A stretch of 64,000 nucleotides of DNA from Vibrio syngnathi (GTDB lineage Bacteria > Pseudomonadota > Gammaproteobacteria > Enterobacterales > Vibrionaceae). Position 1 is the stretch's first letter; the number at the start of each line of letters is the position of its first letter. A program made the position numbers and the translations under genes. The notes beneath the pieces are model-generated. The model was not told the origin of the DNA and did not search any database. It worked only from the letters and a program-made list of their open reading frames with translations. The stretch lies in NCBI RefSeq assembly GCF_002119525.1, contig NZ_CP017916.1, forward strand, positions 62,001 through 126,000. The letters are read 5' to 3'. Below are positions 63,654 through 64,000 of this stretch, one piece after another.

Positions 63654-64000
63654 ATGAAGCCGTTAACGCCCCGCCAGCAACAAGTTTTTGACCTTATCAA
63701 AAGTAAGATCGAAGATTGCGGTATGCCACCGACTCGTGCAGAAATCGCACGTGAACTTGGCTTCCGTTCTGCAAATGCTGCAGAAGAACATTTAAAAGCA
63801 CTTGCTCGCAAAGAAGCAATTGAGATTATCCCGGGCGCGTCTCGTGGTATTCGTATTTTGCTTGAAGACGCAGCGAACGAAGAACAAGGTTTACCCTTGA
63901 TTGGTCAAGTTGCCGCTGGTGAGCCTATTCTGGCCCAAGAGCATGTAGAAATGCATTACCAAGTTGACCCTGGCATGTTTAAACCACAAGCCGACTTCTT
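63654..64000 (+). CDS. lexA: SOS repressor LexA, N-terminal part
   Basis: LexA represses SOS genes and cleaves itself when RecA is activated. The gene runs beyond the window; about 115 residues are visible. The winged helix-turn-helix ([50 protein letters not shown]) is complete. The cleavage site lies in IGQVAAGEP (AG bond). The catalytic serine and lysine lie outside. ATG 63654 has AGGTGA 5 bases upstream. Confidence 0.97.
   Translation, partial: MKPLTPRQQQVFDLIKSKIEDCGMPPTRAEIARELGFRSANAAEEHLKALARKEAIEIIPGASRGIRILLEDAANEEQGLPLIGQVAAGEPILAQEHVEMHYQVDPGMFKPQADF

Overview
The window is chromosomal DNA of a Vibrio, most likely from the Splendidus clade and from the larger chromosome near its origin. 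The evidence is the Vibrio-type 16S and 23S sequences, the gene order (ubiD-ferredoxin-fre, hemCDXY divergent from cyaA, cyaY-lptM-lysA-dapF-xerC-yigB, rsmD/ftsYEX/rpoH, ubiCA-plsB-dgkA-lexA), and a parS centromere site at 36359. Species assignment is inference; no database search was possible.

Layout. 1-364 is the 3' end of rho. 475-4410 holds a secreted protein of unknown function, ubiD (with an internally duplicated C-terminal module), a small 2Fe-2S ferredoxin and the flavin reductase fre. 4463-15962 is a head-to-tail pair of complete rRNA operons. The first has a tRNA-less 16S-23S spacer; the second carries tRNA-Ile and tRNA-Ala and ends with tRNA-Asp and a strong terminator. 16036-18043 is an IS630-family element followed directly by a second, 5'-intact but 3'-truncated copy that looks like a partial tandem duplication, then about 830 bases of decayed non-coding DNA. 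18921-23017 is the heme operon hemCDXY (minus strand), divergent from cyaA.

25960-30979 holds cyaY, the LptM lipoprotein, lysine and diaminopimelate genes, a DUF484 protein, xerC and a HAD phosphatase. 31145-36316 holds two tandem paralogues with FIST, degenerate GGDEF and EAL domains. The parS site lies in the convergent gap after them. 36497-43197 holds tapT, a lipoprotein, an EVE protein, a Cof-type phosphatase, a lysophospholipase-like hydrolase, an RhtB-type exporter and an EAL-HDOD protein. 43297-46657 is an arsenate-detoxification cluster: an ArsR-type repressor, a dedicated GAPDH, a PTP-like phosphatase and ArsJ. A hairpin-rich leader with an intrinsic terminator sits directly in front of arsJ.

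46843-52546 holds an acyltransferase and the yhhM/yhhN/yhgN/yhhL/rsmD set, with a probable 26-residue membrane protein at 48922-49002. 52777-58396 holds ftsY-ftsE-ftsX-rpoH, then an intergenic cluster of DnaA boxes, then glpE-glpG. 58483-64000 holds an exported FliL-like protein, ubiC-ubiA, plsB, dgkA and the start of lexA with two SOS boxes.

Most of the window is conserved housekeeping DNA. The points most worth a second look are the DnaA-box cluster, the structured terminator leader before arsJ, the FIST-GGDEF-EAL pair, the parS site, the duplicated UbiD module, the IS630 duplication at an exact IS end, the 26-residue protein, and the compensated sequence differences between the two rRNA operons.
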